Assembly (NCBI GenBank): GCA_052034115.1
Contig: JBPOIZ010000061.1
Span: 1-64,000 of the forward strand
Direction of reading: 5' to 3'
Source: Lutibacillus sp052034115
GTDB lineage: Bacteria; Actinomycetota; Actinomycetes; Actinomycetales; Dermatophilaceae
Length of the DNA stretch: 64,000 nt
The position numbers were made by a program, and so were the translations under genes. The notes beneath the pieces are model-generated. The model saw only the letters and a list, made by a program, of their open reading frames with translations, was not told the origin of the DNA and ran no database searches. Of the stretch, positions 1 to 8,941 are shown piece after piece. The first letter of the stretch is position 1, and each line of letters opens with the position of its first letter.

Positions 1-405
1 GTGCTCGTCATGGCCGACCTCATGCGGGCCCTGCCCGGCTCGGCGCCGATGGACTGGATGGCGGTGTCGTCCTACGGCTCGGGCACCAAGTCGTCCGGCG
101 TCGTGCGGATCATCAAAGACCTCGACACCGACATCACCGGTCGGCACGTGCTCATCGTGGAGGACATCATCGACTCCGGCCTGACCCTGTCGTGGATCAA
201 GTCGAACCTGGAATCCCGCCACCCGGCCTCGGTGGAGATCTGCGCGCTGCTGCGCAAGCCCGAGGTCGCCAAGGTCGACGTGCCGGTGCGGTATGTCGGC
301 TACGACATCCCCAACGAGTTCGTCGTCGGCTACGGCCTGGACTACGCCGAGAAGTACCGCAACCTGCGCGAGATCGTCACCCTCGCCCCGCACGTCTACG
401 CGTAG
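1..405 (+). CDS. hpt: Hypoxanthine phosphoribosyltransferase, 5'-truncated by window edge
   Basis: Salvages hypoxanthine/guanine with PRPP to IMP/GMP in the cytoplasm. The visible 134 residues are the C-terminal two thirds of a protein usually near 180 residues. The PRPP-binding loop VLIVEDIIDSG lies at about residues 49-59 of the fragment, and the upstream DWMAVSSYGSGTKSSG stretch is typical of bacterial Hpt. The GTG at base 1 is an internal codon, since the family continues upstream. In most Actinobacteria hpt directly precedes ftsH; here about 5.9 kb of accessory genes intervene. Confidence 0.95.
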   Translation: MLVMADLMRALPGSAPMDWMAVSSYGSGTKSSGVVRIIKDLDTDITGRHVLIVEDIIDSGLTLSWIKSNLESRHPASVEICALLRKPEVAKVDVPVRYVGYDIPNEFVVGYGLDYAEKYRNLREIVTLAPHVYA

Positions 406-460
406 CCCGGTCGGGGCAGCCGGTCCGGATCCGGCCGCGCAGCCCACCCGTGCAGAGCGA

Positions 461-513
461 CCTTCCGGATTAGGAAGGGGCCGTTGACGCTCCCCGGGGC
501 GCCCTCATACGGT
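461..513 (+). promoter_or_regulatory. Dyad operator plus sigma-70-like promoter of the matrixin-like protease gene
   Basis: A dyad CCTTCC-N6-GGAAGG (461-478) ends 5 bp before a -35 TTGACG (484-489). After an 18 bp spacer comes a -10 TACGGT (508-513), predicting a start near 520. The same geometry recurs at 1427-1479 upstream of the truncated paralogue. A site upstream of -35 fits an activator better than a blocking repressor; that is inference. Confidence 0.65.
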
Positions 514-563
514 GCACCCGCTAGCGAGCGTTGCTCGTCACTTCTGACACGGGGGTCTCCATC

Positions 564-1388
564 GTGGGTCGCTGCTCTACGGTTCGTTCTCGGTCCATTC
601 TCGTCCGGCTCGGGGCGGTGGTCCTCGGCCTGTCGGCGCTCATGGGCATAGGCCCCTCTGGCGCGGCCTCGGCGTCGCCGACCATCCCCACCGTGCCCGC
701 CGATGCTGATGAGGTATGGAGCGTCGAGTCCATCGACGGAGTCACTACGGTGATCGAATACGACGTCGCCGACCCGGCGTCGGCGCGCGCCGAATTGGCT
801 CGACGTGGCCGCCATCCGCTGCCCGCTGGCCGGCAGCCTGCCCCCGGTGTCCTCGGGGACCTGCGCGCCGGTGCCATGAGTGTGGAGGACGGGCGCTGCG
901 ACATCTACGGCACCGCCTCGCATTGGTGCGGGCACTACTGGGAGTACAACAGCTACAACGACCCGCAGGTCTACTTCCTCGACTACACCCCCTCGGGCTA
1001 CCCGGTCCGGGAGAGCGTCGCCCAGTGGTATCGGTCGCCGGGCATCGACGCCTACTACCGGTGGTACACCTCGGGGTGCCCGAATACCCGCGTCCACTGC
1101 GTTCCGGTCATGCGCGGTTCGCTCGACTCGGGCGTCTTCGGGGAGACGCACTGGGCGGCGTACGCGCCACAGGGTCCCGCGAACGTCTTCATCAGCTCGA
1201 CGATCGGTGGCACGTCCCAGGCTCGCAAGACGGTGTGCCACGAGCTGGGACACGCCTTGGGGCTCGGACACAACACATCCACGAACTCGTGCATGATGCA
1301 GGGCCAGGTCTCCCTCGGGATCTCGCTGTACCCGTCGTCGCAGGACTTCGAGGTGCTCAACCGGCTCTACCCCAAGCCGGGCACCTGA
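564..1388 (+). CDS. Secreted matrixin-like zinc metalloprotease
   Basis: Predicted extracellular protease of 274 residues. An N-terminal signal peptide (about residues 1-38, basic start, hydrophobic core, ending near ASA) is followed by a propeptide-like region and a metzincin catalytic domain. The zinc motif HELGHALGLGH lies at about residues 226-236 (three His ligands, catalytic Glu), with a downstream SCMMQ that could supply the Met-turn. Cys pairs suggest disulfides. I chose the GTG at 564, after a G-rich ribosome site, over the in-frame TTG at 531 because it gives a cleaner signal peptide. A truncated paralogue follows. Substrate unknown. Confidence 0.8.
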   Translation: MGRCSTVRSRSILVRLGAVVLGLSALMGIGPSGAASASPTIPTVPADADEVWSVESIDGVTTVIEYDVADPASARAELARRGRHPLPAGRQPAPGVLGDLRAGAMSVEDGRCDIYGTASHWCGHYWEYNSYNDPQVYFLDYTPSGYPVRESVAQWYRSPGIDAYYRWYTSGCPNTRVHCVPVMRGSLDSGVFGETHWAAYAPQGPANVFISSTIGGTSQARKTVCHELGHALGLGHNTSTNSCMMQGQVSLGISLYPSSQDFEVLNRLYPKPGT

Positions 1389-1426
1389 TCCCGCGTGGCG
1401 GATTCCGCACGAGCGAGGAATAGGCG

Positions 1427-1479
1427 CTTTCCGCTACCGGAAAGTGCCGTTGACCCTGCAGCGGCAGCCTCAATAGCGT
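1427..1479 (+). promoter_or_regulatory. Second copy of dyad operator plus promoter
   Basis: Dyad CTTTCC-N6-GGAAAG (1427-1444), 5 bp gap, -35 TTGACC (1450-1455), 18 bp spacer, -10 TAGCGT (1474-1479). Compared with the copy at 461-513, one position in each arm has changed in a compensating way (C to T on the left, G to A on the right), so symmetry is kept while the 6-bp centre differs. This argues that the dyad itself is under selection. Confidence 0.65.
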
Positions 1480-1525
1480 CGCGACTCCGCAGACCGCAGT
1501 CGAGGATCGACATCCAGGGGTCATC

Positions 1526-1777
1526 GTGTGGGGATACCCGCTTGGGCAGGTGAGGCTTGTGCTTGCTGTGCTGGGCGCGGTCGGCCTCGGCGCGGCGGCG
1601 CTGGTCGGTGGGGCGGCCACCGGGGATGCCACCCCGGGGTCAGCCCCGCCGGTCCTCGCCGTCTACTACGGGTGGCTTTCCGCCGGCTGCCCGAGCACGC
1701 TGCCGCGCTGCATCCCGGCCCTCGTGGGAGCACACAAAGCTGAGGCTCCGGGCGGCAGCCGGCATACCGTCGGGTGA
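1526..1777 (+). pseudogene. Truncated paralogue of the upstream matrixin-like protease (small secreted peptide)
   Basis: Encodes 83 residues from a GTG preceded by AGGGG. A signal-peptide-like hydrophobic stretch (about residues 10-30) is followed by YYGWLSAGCPSTLPRCIP, which aligns with YYRWYTSGCPNTRVHCVP of the protease just upstream. The zinc motif and the rest of the catalytic domain are absent, so this looks like a decayed or trimmed tandem duplicate. The promoter and operator are duplicated too and remain well formed, so it could still be expressed as a short Cys-containing secreted peptide. Confidence 0.55.
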
Positions 1778-1823
1778 CGGCAGGTGGGCGGTGGCGGTGG
1801 TCTGCTTCTTCGTGTCGCGCTGG

Positions 1824-2702
1824 TTAGTGGGTGACCAGGATGGAGCGGGCTTCGCGGATCGTCACGGTGGTGGGGGGTCCGGTGATGTCGATGGTGTCGG
1901 GTATGGCGGTCCAGGGTTCGCCGGTGAGGCGGAACTCGCCGGTGTAGGTGACGGTGATCCGTGGCGTGGCGGTGCCGGGGGTCGTGTAGGTGTGGGTGAT
2001 GTCGCCGGTGGGGTAGGTCCCTCCTGGTGAGGTGGTCGGGCCGAAGGTGGTGCCGTCACCGAAGGTGTAGGTGTAGCCGATGAGTTTGGGGCGGATCTGG
2101 ACGCGGTAGCCGAGCAGGGTGACGGTGTTGATCTCGTTCGGTCCGTAGCCGGCGGTAGGGAAGTGGACGTGGTAGTAGGTCGGCATGCCGATCAGGACGG
2201 TGCCGTTGGCGGGTTGGGTGGTCATGGTCGGTTTGGACCAGGGGGTGAGGGTGAAGGCGCGCCGGATCATGTCCAGGGTGGGTCGTGGTGGGCCGCCGGG
2301 GACGGCGTCGGCGGCGCAGGTTTGGCCGATCTGGGTCCAGCCGGTGGTGGGGCCGGTGGCGTCGACGACCCGGTCCCAGACGTAGAGGCGTGGGCCGGCT
2401 TCGCCGGTGCCGGTGCAGCCGAGCAGGGCGGCGGTGCAGAGTCGGTCGACGCCGGGCTCGCCGGGCTGGAGCAGGGAACAGATGGTGGTGGAGGTGTATT
2501 CGTGCCAGGTCGTCGGGTTGGCCTTCGGGCCCGACGCCCACGTCGGCAACTGCGCCAACTCCTGACGCGTCAGCGTCACCAGGGCGCCCTGTTCGTCGTT
2601 GCAGAACCGGTCGTCGACGGAGCATGTCGCGTGTGCTGTCAAAGGGGTTACCAGCGCCGTGGCGAGCAAACAGATGGCCAGGACAGATGCGCGCGATCTC
2701 AC
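1824..2702 (-). CDS. Secreted PKD-domain protein
   Basis: 292 residues with an N-terminal signal peptide (RASVLAICLLATALVTPLTAHA) and a C-terminal PKD-like beta-sandwich recognised by YTFGDGTTFGPTTSPGG and the later HTYTTPGTATPRITVTY. Such domains mediate surface protein or carbohydrate contacts; there is no catalytic motif. The GTG start overlaps the stop codon of the upstream lipoprotein gene (GTGA), so the two are translationally coupled. A longer open frame upstream exists, but it lies inside the lipoprotein gene and would bury the signal peptide, so I rejected it. Confidence 0.7.
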   Translation of the reverse strand: MRSRASVLAICLLATALVTPLTAHATCSVDDRFCNDEQGALVTLTRQELAQLPTWASGPKANPTTWHEYTSTTICSLLQPGEPGVDRLCTAALLGCTGTGEAGPRLYVWDRVVDATGPTTGWTQIGQTCAADAVPGGPPRPTLDMIRRAFTLTPWSKPTMTTQPANGTVLIGMPTYYHVHFPTAGYGPNEINTVTLLGYRVQIRPKLIGYTYTFGDGTTFGPTTSPGGTYPTGDITHTYTTPGTATPRITVTYTGEFRLTGEPWTAIPDTIDITGPPTTVTIREARSILVTH

Positions 2703-3367
2703 TGGACGACTTCCGTCTTGGTTAGCCGCCAGTGACCCTCGAACCGCAACTCCAGGTTGACCTGGACTCGCGGCTGCTCGGAAACGGTCCGCACTGTATG
2801 GCCCGCGGCATCGACAATGCGGGCTCGGGGCGAGTCGACCAGGGTGATGACTCCGGATCGGCCGCCCTTCGGCAGCAGGGCGGTCACCTCGACGAGGCGC
2901 ATGAAGTCGCCGACGAGGTGCTGGTTCTTCGACTCCATCTCGCCGATCTGCGTAGCCCATCGGCGGCAGTCGGGGCATGTCCGCGGCACCACGATGTCGG
3001 AGAGGAGCGTGTGGTCGGCTCCGCTATAGGCCGCGTTGACCTGCGTGAATAGGTAGCTAACGAAGGCTTCGGCGCCGGCTGCCGTCTCGGGGAAGCGCTC
3101 CGCCAGGGTGTTGGTGGTAGGCGAGGGGCTGGTGGGGGTCGTTGTCGGTGAGGTGGTGGTAGTCGTGGCCGAGGTCGTTGCGAGAGTCGTGGAGGTCGGG
3201 GTGGGGGGAGGCGTAGCGGTCGGGGTCCCGTTCGCGCATGCCCCCAACGTCAGAGCAGCGGTCAGCAGGAGCGCTGCCCCGACGCTCCACCTCGTCTGGT
3301 CGACGATCGTCGACGGTGCTGTTCGTCCTGACGCACCACGTCGAGGGTGAGTCCCACCGATCTGCAT
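2699..3367 (-). CDS. DUF6318-like lipoprotein
   Basis: 222 residues. A hydrophobic segment ends in the lipobox LTLGAC, so the protein should be lipid-anchored outside the membrane. A Thr/Pro/Ser-rich tether of about 45 residues follows, then a compact domain with CPDCRRW, resembling the actinobacterial DUF6318 family (family match from memory). Function unknown. It is coupled to the PKD protein by a 4-base stop/start overlap, so the two probably act together at the cell surface. The start is uncertain; a GTG nearer the hydrophobic segment is possible. Confidence 0.65.
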   Translation of the reverse strand: MQIGGTHPRRGASGRTAPSTIVDQTRWSVGAALLLTAALTLGACANGTPTATPPPTPTSTTLATTSATTTTTSPTTTPTSPSPTTNTLAERFPETAAGAEAFVSYLFTQVNAAYSGADHTLLSDIVVPRTCPDCRRWATQIGEMESKNQHLVGDFMRLVEVTALLPKGGRSGVITLVDSPRARIVDAAGHTVRTVSEQPRVQVNLELRFEGHWRLTKTEVVQ

Positions 3368-3520
3368 GACTGTCGTACCTCTCGCGTAGCAGCCCCCTGC
3401 AGGCCGACCGTGCCAGTGTCGCCCATCAGCACGCGGCTGTGCATCTCGTCAGGGGATGGTTGTGGAAAGGCAATGGCGAAGGGCCAAGCGGCCGGACACA
3501 GGCCCGCAGCCCGGTCGGGG

Positions 3521-5080
3521 TCAAGGTGGAGGGTCGACTCCGCCGGCCGCAGGGTCTGCTGGGTCGGGTGTGCTGGCTGGCCCGGTCGGGGCGTGTGGGC
3601 CGGCTCGGTCGGGAGGGTCGGGCGCGAGGTGGAGGTAGGCGGCTCTGAGGTGTTCGCCGGTCGGCCCGCGCCACCCCGGCGGGTCAGGTGGGTATCCGGC
3701 CGGCGGGTCAGACAGATGGTCCATCGGCACTTGGGGCGCGACGGTGACCTCCTCGACGGGCGGGTCGGCGACGGACCTGCTCACCTGCAAGGCGCCGGAC
3801 CACGTTCCCGCAGCCGGGTCCGACCGTTGCACCCCAGCCTGCTCCGACGGTTGCTCCGGCAGCGGGTTCGACACCGGCCGCAGGGGCGTCGTGAAGGACC
3901 ACGGGCCGAAGGCTGGAGCAGCAACGACGGGAACAACCGGGTGACCGTGGCGGGTGCGGAAGATCAACCCGCCCGGCGTGGACGGGACGCCCGAGATCGT
4001 GAATGCGCCCTCGTGGTGCCGATCGTGGTGATACCCGCACAGCGTCACGAGGGAGTCGATGTCGGTGCCGCCGCCATGGCGCCAGTGCCGGACGTGGTGG
4101 ACCTCGAGGTGCAGGGTCGACACGCACCCGGGAAAGCGACATCCGCGATCACGGGAGAGCACGAGCCGCCGGGTCCGCTCGGGCACGATCCGGGCCGCCC
4201 GTCCCACGCTCACCGGCTTGCCCTCGGTGCGCCACACCGGCTGGAGGACCCCGTTGCAGGTGAGCCGGTCGATCATGTGGTCGGGCAGGCGGGCGCCCAT
4301 GCCGATCCACCCGCCGTCGGTGTCGAGGTGGACGTAGACCCGGTAGCGCTCGGCGCGAGAGGCCGACGTCACGGCACCGAGCGATCGGCTCGCGACCTCG
4401 GCCATCGCATCGGCGAGGGTCACCTCCGCCGTGCCCGCGGTGAATAGGGCATCCTTGGCCTCGCGCAGCGCCTGCTCGACCAGCGCGCCGACGCTGGCGG
4501 GCGCGGAGTAGGTGAGGCGGAACCGGCCGTTCTGGCCCGTCGACATCGACAACTGCGCCCGTTCGTCGGTCGGGGCTGGCGCGCCGGGGGCCGGCGTGCG
4601 CAACCCCGGGGACTCGGTGTCCGCCACGCGAGTGCCGTCCGCTGGGGCAGGCGACGTCTGCGGGACGGGGTCGAAGGAGTAGCGCGAGAGGGCACGGGTC
4701 AGCTGTGGCACTGTCGCGTTTTCGACGAGGTCGGCGGCGGCCGCCGAGTAGCCCGACGGCACGTGTCGCGCGACGACGGCGGCCTGGTCGACGCTGACCC
4801 GCCCCTGCGCGAGCAGCGCCGCGGTCTGCGGGAGCTCGGCGCGGCGGCTGGCCAGCACGACGATGTCGCGCGCGCGCCTCGGCGAGAGCCCAGCCCGCAC
4901 GACGAGCCAGTGCTCGGGCGAGCGGATGCCGCCCTCGGCCCACACCTGCCCGGCCAGCGCCTCCGCCGTCAGATCGACAAGGTCGGCATACCCGCGGTTG
5001 ACCGATGCGACGACCGACGCCATGCGCGACATGAGCGCGTCGTATAACGGCGGCATGTCGACAACAGCGCTGACTGTCAT
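3521..5080 (-). CDS. DUF222/HNH endonuclease domain protein
   Basis: 519 residues. The N-terminal two thirds resemble DUF222, common in Actinobacteria. At about residues 300-355 is an HNH module: RDRGCRFPGC, then HHVRHWRHGGGTD, then LCGYHHDRHHEG, providing the Cys/His metal ligands. The C-terminal 165 residues are Pro-rich and low complexity. Such genes are numerous in actinobacterial genomes and often sit at recombination-prone spots; the substrate is unknown. The ATG at 5080 is exactly 6 bp after a TATGAT -10 box, implying a leaderless transcript, so the longer upstream frame is rejected. Confidence 0.8.
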   Translation of the reverse strand: MTVSAVVDMPPLYDALMSRMASVVASVNRGYADLVDLTAEALAGQVWAEGGIRSPEHWLVVRAGLSPRRARDIVVLASRRAELPQTAALLAQGRVSVDQAAVVARHVPSGYSAAAADLVENATVPQLTRALSRYSFDPVPQTSPAPADGTRVADTESPGLRTPAPGAPAPTDERAQLSMSTGQNGRFRLTYSAPASVGALVEQALREAKDALFTAGTAEVTLADAMAEVASRSLGAVTSASRAERYRVYVHLDTDGGWIGMGARLPDHMIDRLTCNGVLQPVWRTEGKPVSVGRAARIVPERTRRLVLSRDRGCRFPGCVSTLHLEVHHVRHWRHGGGTDIDSLVTLCGYHHDRHHEGAFTISGVPSTPGGLIFRTRHGHPVVPVVAAPAFGPWSFTTPLRPVSNPLPEQPSEQAGVQRSDPAAGTWSGALQVSRSVADPPVEEVTVAPQVPMDHLSDPPAGYPPDPPGWRGPTGEHLRAAYLHLAPDPPDRAGPHAPTGPASTPDPADPAAGGVDPPP

Positions 5081-5086
5081 ATGTGA

Positions 5087-5115
5087 ATCATACAGGTGTT
5101 CGATTCGATCCGCAA
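5087..5115 (-). promoter_or_regulatory. Leaderless promoter of the DUF222-HNH gene
   Basis: On the minus strand: -35 TTGCGG (5115-5110), 17 bp spacer, -10 TATGAT (5092-5087), 6 bases, then ATG at 5080. Transcription should begin at or beside the start codon. Confidence 0.65.
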
Positions 5116-5182
5116 CCCTGTTGACTCGTGGCACCCGAAGAATCCCGATGCGGCGAACCCCCATCCGGCATACCGTCGGCTG

Positions 5183-6070
5183 ATGGAGGTGACCTTCTTC
5201 GACGACCCGCGCGCCTTTCTCGCCGCCGCCGGACCCGCCCTCGCGGCCGACCCGGTGGTCTCGACGGTCGTCTCGACCTACACGCACCAGATGGTGCTCG
5301 ACCCCACGCCGCAGCCCGGGACCGGCCCTCGCTGGTGGGCGACGGTCCACGCCTCAGCGGCCCAGCACCAAGTCGTCGGGATCGCCATGCGCACGCCGGG
5401 CCACCTGCCCTACCTCCTGCCGATGCCCGCCTACGCCGCCACCGCCTTGGCCGCGGCCCTGCTGGAGCGCGGCGAGCGGCCCGACGGCGCGAACGGTGCC
5501 GACGAGGCCGCGCGCACCTTCTGCGCTCACCTCGTCAGCCGGTATGGCGGCCGGGTCTCGACGTCTATGGCGGTGCGCCTGCACCGACTCGCAGCCCTGA
5601 CCGTGCCGACCGGCGTCCCGGGGGCTTCGCGACCCGCTGCCGCTGACGACCTGGACGTCCTCGTCGACTGGATCGTCCAGTTCCACGAGGACGCTCACAC
5701 CGGCGAGCTCGACGGGACCCTCGACCAGCGTCGCACCGAGGCCCGCTCGTTCCTCGAGCCGCGGGTCACTGCGGGACTCGTCTGGCTCTGGGAGGACCCC
5801 GCAGGAACCCCGGTGTGCCTCGTCGGTGCCCGGGAACCCGCCCTCGGGGTGTGTCGCCTCGGCCCGGTCTTCACCCCCTCCGCGGTGCGCCGTCGCGGGT
5901 ATGCCGGTGCGCTGACGGCATACGTGTCGTCGGTGATGAGCCAGCGAGCCGAGGGACTGTGCCTGTTCACCGACCTGGCCAACCCGACGAGCAACGGCGT
6001 CTACCAACGCATCGGCTACCGCCCGGTCGTCGACATGGTGAACCTGCGAGTGGTGCCCGACGGCGCATGA
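5183..6070 (+). CDS. GNAT-family N-acetyltransferase
   Basis: 295 residues. The C-terminal half carries the GNAT fold: GVCRLGPVFTPSAVRRRGYAG is the beta4 and acetyl-CoA-binding segment (R/Q-x-x-G-x-G/A type), and NGVYQRIGYRPV is the usual C-terminal Tyr/NxxxY element. The N-terminal half is a divergent GNAT-like domain. The acceptor is unknown. I chose ATG 5183 (MEVTFFDDPRAF) because the longer frame upstream reads into the promoter region shared with the divergent HNH gene. Confidence 0.75.
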   Translation: MEVTFFDDPRAFLAAAGPALAADPVVSTVVSTYTHQMVLDPTPQPGTGPRWWATVHASAAQHQVVGIAMRTPGHLPYLLPMPAYAATALAAALLERGERPDGANGADEAARTFCAHLVSRYGGRVSTSMAVRLHRLAALTVPTGVPGASRPAAADDLDVLVDWIVQFHEDAHTGELDGTLDQRRTEARSFLEPRVTAGLVWLWEDPAGTPVCLVGAREPALGVCRLGPVFTPSAVRRRGYAGALTAYVSSVMSQRAEGLCLFTDLANPTSNGVYQRIGYRPVVDMVNLRVVPDGA

Positions 6071-6302
6071 GTCGGTCCGGCTGTCGGGGGTTGCTGGCGT
6101 GTCTGCGCCCCAGATCGCGTCGAGTGGAGGAAACGGGGAGTCGGGCGGCCCATGAGAGGATGGCCGAGCCTTGAGGGACCGTGCCGGGCACCACCTCGGC
6201 CGGTCAGGAACACCCCCGGGCGCACAACCGTTGACCTGCGCAGTAGTGGCCCGACGAGGTCACAGTGTCCACGATGAGACCAGGAGGCGGGGCTCGGCCC
6301 CG

Positions 6303-8345
6303 ATGCCTATGAACGTCAAGCGCCTCGGCCGCGGGCCGCTCCTTGCGATCCTCGCCGTCTTCGCCGTCGGCATGCTCATGCTGTCCTTCATCGGCGGCAG
6401 CGGCTACCAGCGGATCGACACCTCGGCCGCCGAGACCCTCATCAAGCAGGGTCAGGTCGAGTCGGCCCGGCTGCTCAACAACGAGCAGGTCCAGCTCGAC
6501 CTCAAGTCCGGCGTGACCTACAGCTCGGCCGAGGACGGCGTCCAAGGCGCGACGAAGGTCTACGCCTACTACGTCATCGCGCGCGGCCCGCAGCTGGTCG
6601 AGCTGCTCGGCAAGTATCCGCCGAGCAAGGGCTTCACCGACCAGATCGACGAGCCCAGCTGGTTCGGCTCGCTGCTGCTCAACGTCTTGCCGATCCTGCT
6701 CCTCGTGGGGTTGTTCTGGTTCCTCATGTCCCAGATGCAAGGCGGCGGCTCACGGGTCATGCAGTTCGGCAAGTCCCGCGCCAAGCTGGCGACCAAGGAC
6801 ATGCCGAAGGTGACCTTCGCCGACGTCGCGGGGTGTGACGAGGCCGTCGAGGAGCTCCACGAGATCAAGGAGTTCCTCCAGGAGCCGGCCAAGTTCCTCG
6901 CCGTCGGCGCCAAGATCCCCAAGGGCGTCCTGCTCTACGGCCCGCCCGGCACCGGCAAGACCCTGCTGGCCCGTGCGGTGGCCGGGGAGGCCGGCGTGCC
7001 GTTCTACTCGATCTCCGGGTCGGACTTCGTCGAGATGTTCGTCGGGGTCGGCGCCAGCCGGGTCCGCGACCTCTTCGAGCAGGCCAAGGCCAACGCCCCG
7101 GCCATCGTCTTCGTCGACGAGATCGACGCCGTTGGCCGGCACCGCGGAGCGGGCCTCGGCGGCGGGCACGACGAGCGCGAGCAGACCCTCAACCAGCTCC
7201 TCGTCGAGATGGATGGCTTCGACGTCAAGACCAACGTCATCCTCATCGCGGCCACGAACCGCCCGGACATCCTCGACCCGGCCCTGCTGCGTCCGGGCCG
7301 CTTCGACCGGCAGATCGCCGTCGAGGCGCCGGACATGATCGGCCGGCACCGGATCCTGCAGGTCCACGCCAAGGGCAAGCCCATGGCGCCCAACGTCGAC
7401 CTGCTGGCCGTCGCCCGCCGCACGCCCGGCTTCACCGGCGCCGACCTGGCCAACGTCCTCAACGAGGCCGCCCTGCTCACGGCCCGGAGCAACCAGCAGT
7501 TCATCGACGACAAGGCGCTCGACGAAGCGATCGACCGGGTCGTCGCCGGCCCGCAGAAGCGCACCCGCATCATGAGCGCCAAGGAACGCAAGATCACGGC
7601 ATACCACGAGGGTGGTCACGCCCTGGTCGCCGCGGCGCTCAACCACACCGACCCGGTGACCAAGGTGACGATCCTGCCGCGCGGCCGCGCGCTGGGCTAC
7701 ACGATGGTCATGCCGCAGGACGACAAATACTCCACGACGCGCAACGAGATCCTCGACCAGCTGGCCTACGCGCTCGGCGGCCGGGTCGCCGAGGAGATCA
7801 TCTTCCACGACCCGACGACCGGCGCCTCCAACGACATCGAGAAGGCCACCTCCATGGCCCGCCGGATGGTCACCGAGTTCGGGATGTCGGAGCGCGTCGG
7901 CGCGGTCAAACTGGGCCAGAGCCAAGGCGAGGTCTTCCTCGGCCGCGACTACGGCCACCAGCGCGACTACTCCGAGGCCATCGCCGGCGTCGTCGACGAA
8001 GAGGTGCGCAAGCTCATCGACACGGCCCACGACGAGGCGTGGTTCATCATCAACGACAACCGCGACATCCTCGATCACCTCGTCCTGGAGCTGCTCGAGA
8101 AGGAGACCCTCAATGCCGCCCAGCTCGCCGAGATCTTCGCCCCGGTGCGCAAGCGGCCGTTGCGGCCGGTCTGGCTAAGCAGCCAGGACCGCACCGTCAG
8201 CGACCTGCCGCCGGTGCTCACGCCCGCCGAGCTCGCGGCATCGTCCGGCAACGGTCAGGTCACCGGTATGCCGGCACCGGTCCCCCCGATGCCGGCGCCG
8301 GTCCCCCCGATGCCGGCGACACCCAGCGACCACCAGGAGCACTGA
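6303..8345 (+). CDS. ftsH: ATP-dependent zinc metalloprotease FtsH
   Basis: Membrane-anchored AAA+ protease that degrades misfolded and regulatory membrane proteins. 680 residues: TM1 near residues 10-32, an extracytoplasmic domain, TM2 near 120-142, Walker A GPPGTGKT at about 213, Walker B IVFVDEIDAVG, the second region of homology ending in RPGRFDR, and the zinc site HEGGH at about 435. The C-terminus is a Pro/Met-rich tail coded by 21-bp repeats. ATG 6303 or 6309 is likely, but AGGAGG (6282-6287) is further away than usual, so the start is uncertain. It heads the folate operon. Confidence 0.96.
   Translation: MPMNVKRLGRGPLLAILAVFAVGMLMLSFIGGSGYQRIDTSAAETLIKQGQVESARLLNNEQVQLDLKSGVTYSSAEDGVQGATKVYAYYVIARGPQLVELLGKYPPSKGFTDQIDEPSWFGSLLLNVLPILLLVGLFWFLMSQMQGGGSRVMQFGKSRAKLATKDMPKVTFADVAGCDEAVEELHEIKEFLQEPAKFLAVGAKIPKGVLLYGPPGTGKTLLARAVAGEAGVPFYSISGSDFVEMFVGVGASRVRDLFEQAKANAPAIVFVDEIDAVGRHRGAGLGGGHDEREQTLNQLLVEMDGFDVKTNVILIAATNRPDILDPALLRPGRFDRQIAVEAPDMIGRHRILQVHAKGKPMAPNVDLLAVARRTPGFTGADLANVLNEAALLTARSNQQFIDDKALDEAIDRVVAGPQKRTRIMSAKERKITAYHEGGHALVAAALNHTDPVTKVTILPRGRALGYTMVMPQDDKYSTTRNEILDQLAYALGGRVAEEIIFHDPTTGASNDIEKATSMARRMVTEFGMSERVGAVKLGQSQGEVFLGRDYGHQRDYSEAIAGVVDEEVRKLIDTAHDEAWFIINDNRDILDHLVLELLEKETLNAAQLAEIFAPVRKRPLRPVWLSSQDRTVSDLPPVLTPAELAASSGNGQVTGMPAPVPPMPAPVPPMPATPSDHQEH
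8268..8318 (+). repeat. 21-bp tandem repeat in the 3' end of ftsH
   Basis: Two full copies and a partial third of a 21-bp unit beginning ATGCCGGCRCCGG, encoding MPAPVPP repeats in the FtsH tail. Copies differ by one base. Copy number probably varies between strains. Confidence 0.8.
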
Positions 8346-8349
8346 ACCG

Positions 8350-8922
8350 GTGGCCGTCGACGTGGCCCGCGCGCAAGCCGCGGTGCGGGAGCTGCTGCTC
8401 GCGGTGGGGGAGGACCCTGACCGCGAGGGCCTGCGCGACACCCCCGCTCGGGTGGCCCGCTCGTATGACGAGATCTTCGCCGGCCTCGACGCCGAGCCCG
8501 CCGACGTGCTCGGCACGACGTTCGACATCGACCACTCCGAGATGATCATCGTCAAGGACATCGAGGTCTACTCCACCTGCGAACACCACCTCGTGCCCTT
8601 CCACGGGGTCGCTCACGTGGGCTACATCCCTGGGGCCGACGGCAAGGTGACCGGTCTGTCCAAGCTGGCCCGGCTCGTCGACCTCTACGCCCGGCGCCCG
8701 CAGGTGCAGGAACGGCTCACGACGCAGATCGCCGAGGCCCTCGAGGCTCATCTCGACGTCGCCGGAGTCATCGTCGTCATCGAGTGCGAACACCTGTGCA
8801 TGTCGATGCGCGGGGTGCGCAAGCCCGGATCGCGCACCATCACCTCCGCGGTGCGCGGACAGCTGCGAGACGTCGCGACCCGCGCCGAGGCGATGTCCCT
8901 CATCATGGCCCGGCGCGACTGA
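8350..8922 (+). CDS. folE: GTP cyclohydrolase I
   Basis: Converts GTP to 7,8-dihydroneopterin triphosphate, the first step of folate synthesis. 190 residues, normal for the bacterial enzyme. The zinc-site motif CEHHLVPFHG (about residues 77-86) and the later ECEHLCMSMRGVRKPGS carry the conserved Cys/His ligands and active-site residues. The GTG start lies 4 bases after the ftsH stop, with AGGAG inside ftsH, indicating coupling within the ftsH-fol operon. Confidence 0.96.
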   Translation: MAVDVARAQAAVRELLLAVGEDPDREGLRDTPARVARSYDEIFAGLDAEPADVLGTTFDIDHSEMIIVKDIEVYSTCEHHLVPFHGVAHVGYIPGADGKVTGLSKLARLVDLYARRPQVQERLTTQIAEALEAHLDVAGVIVVIECEHLCMSMRGVRKPGSRTITSAVRGQLRDVATRAEAMSLIMARRD

Positions 8923-8941
8923 CGCCGGCCGGCATACCGCG

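Noticed and set aside
6231..6260. TTGACC as a -35 for ftsH
   Set aside because: No acceptable -10 at 16-18 bp; left unassigned.
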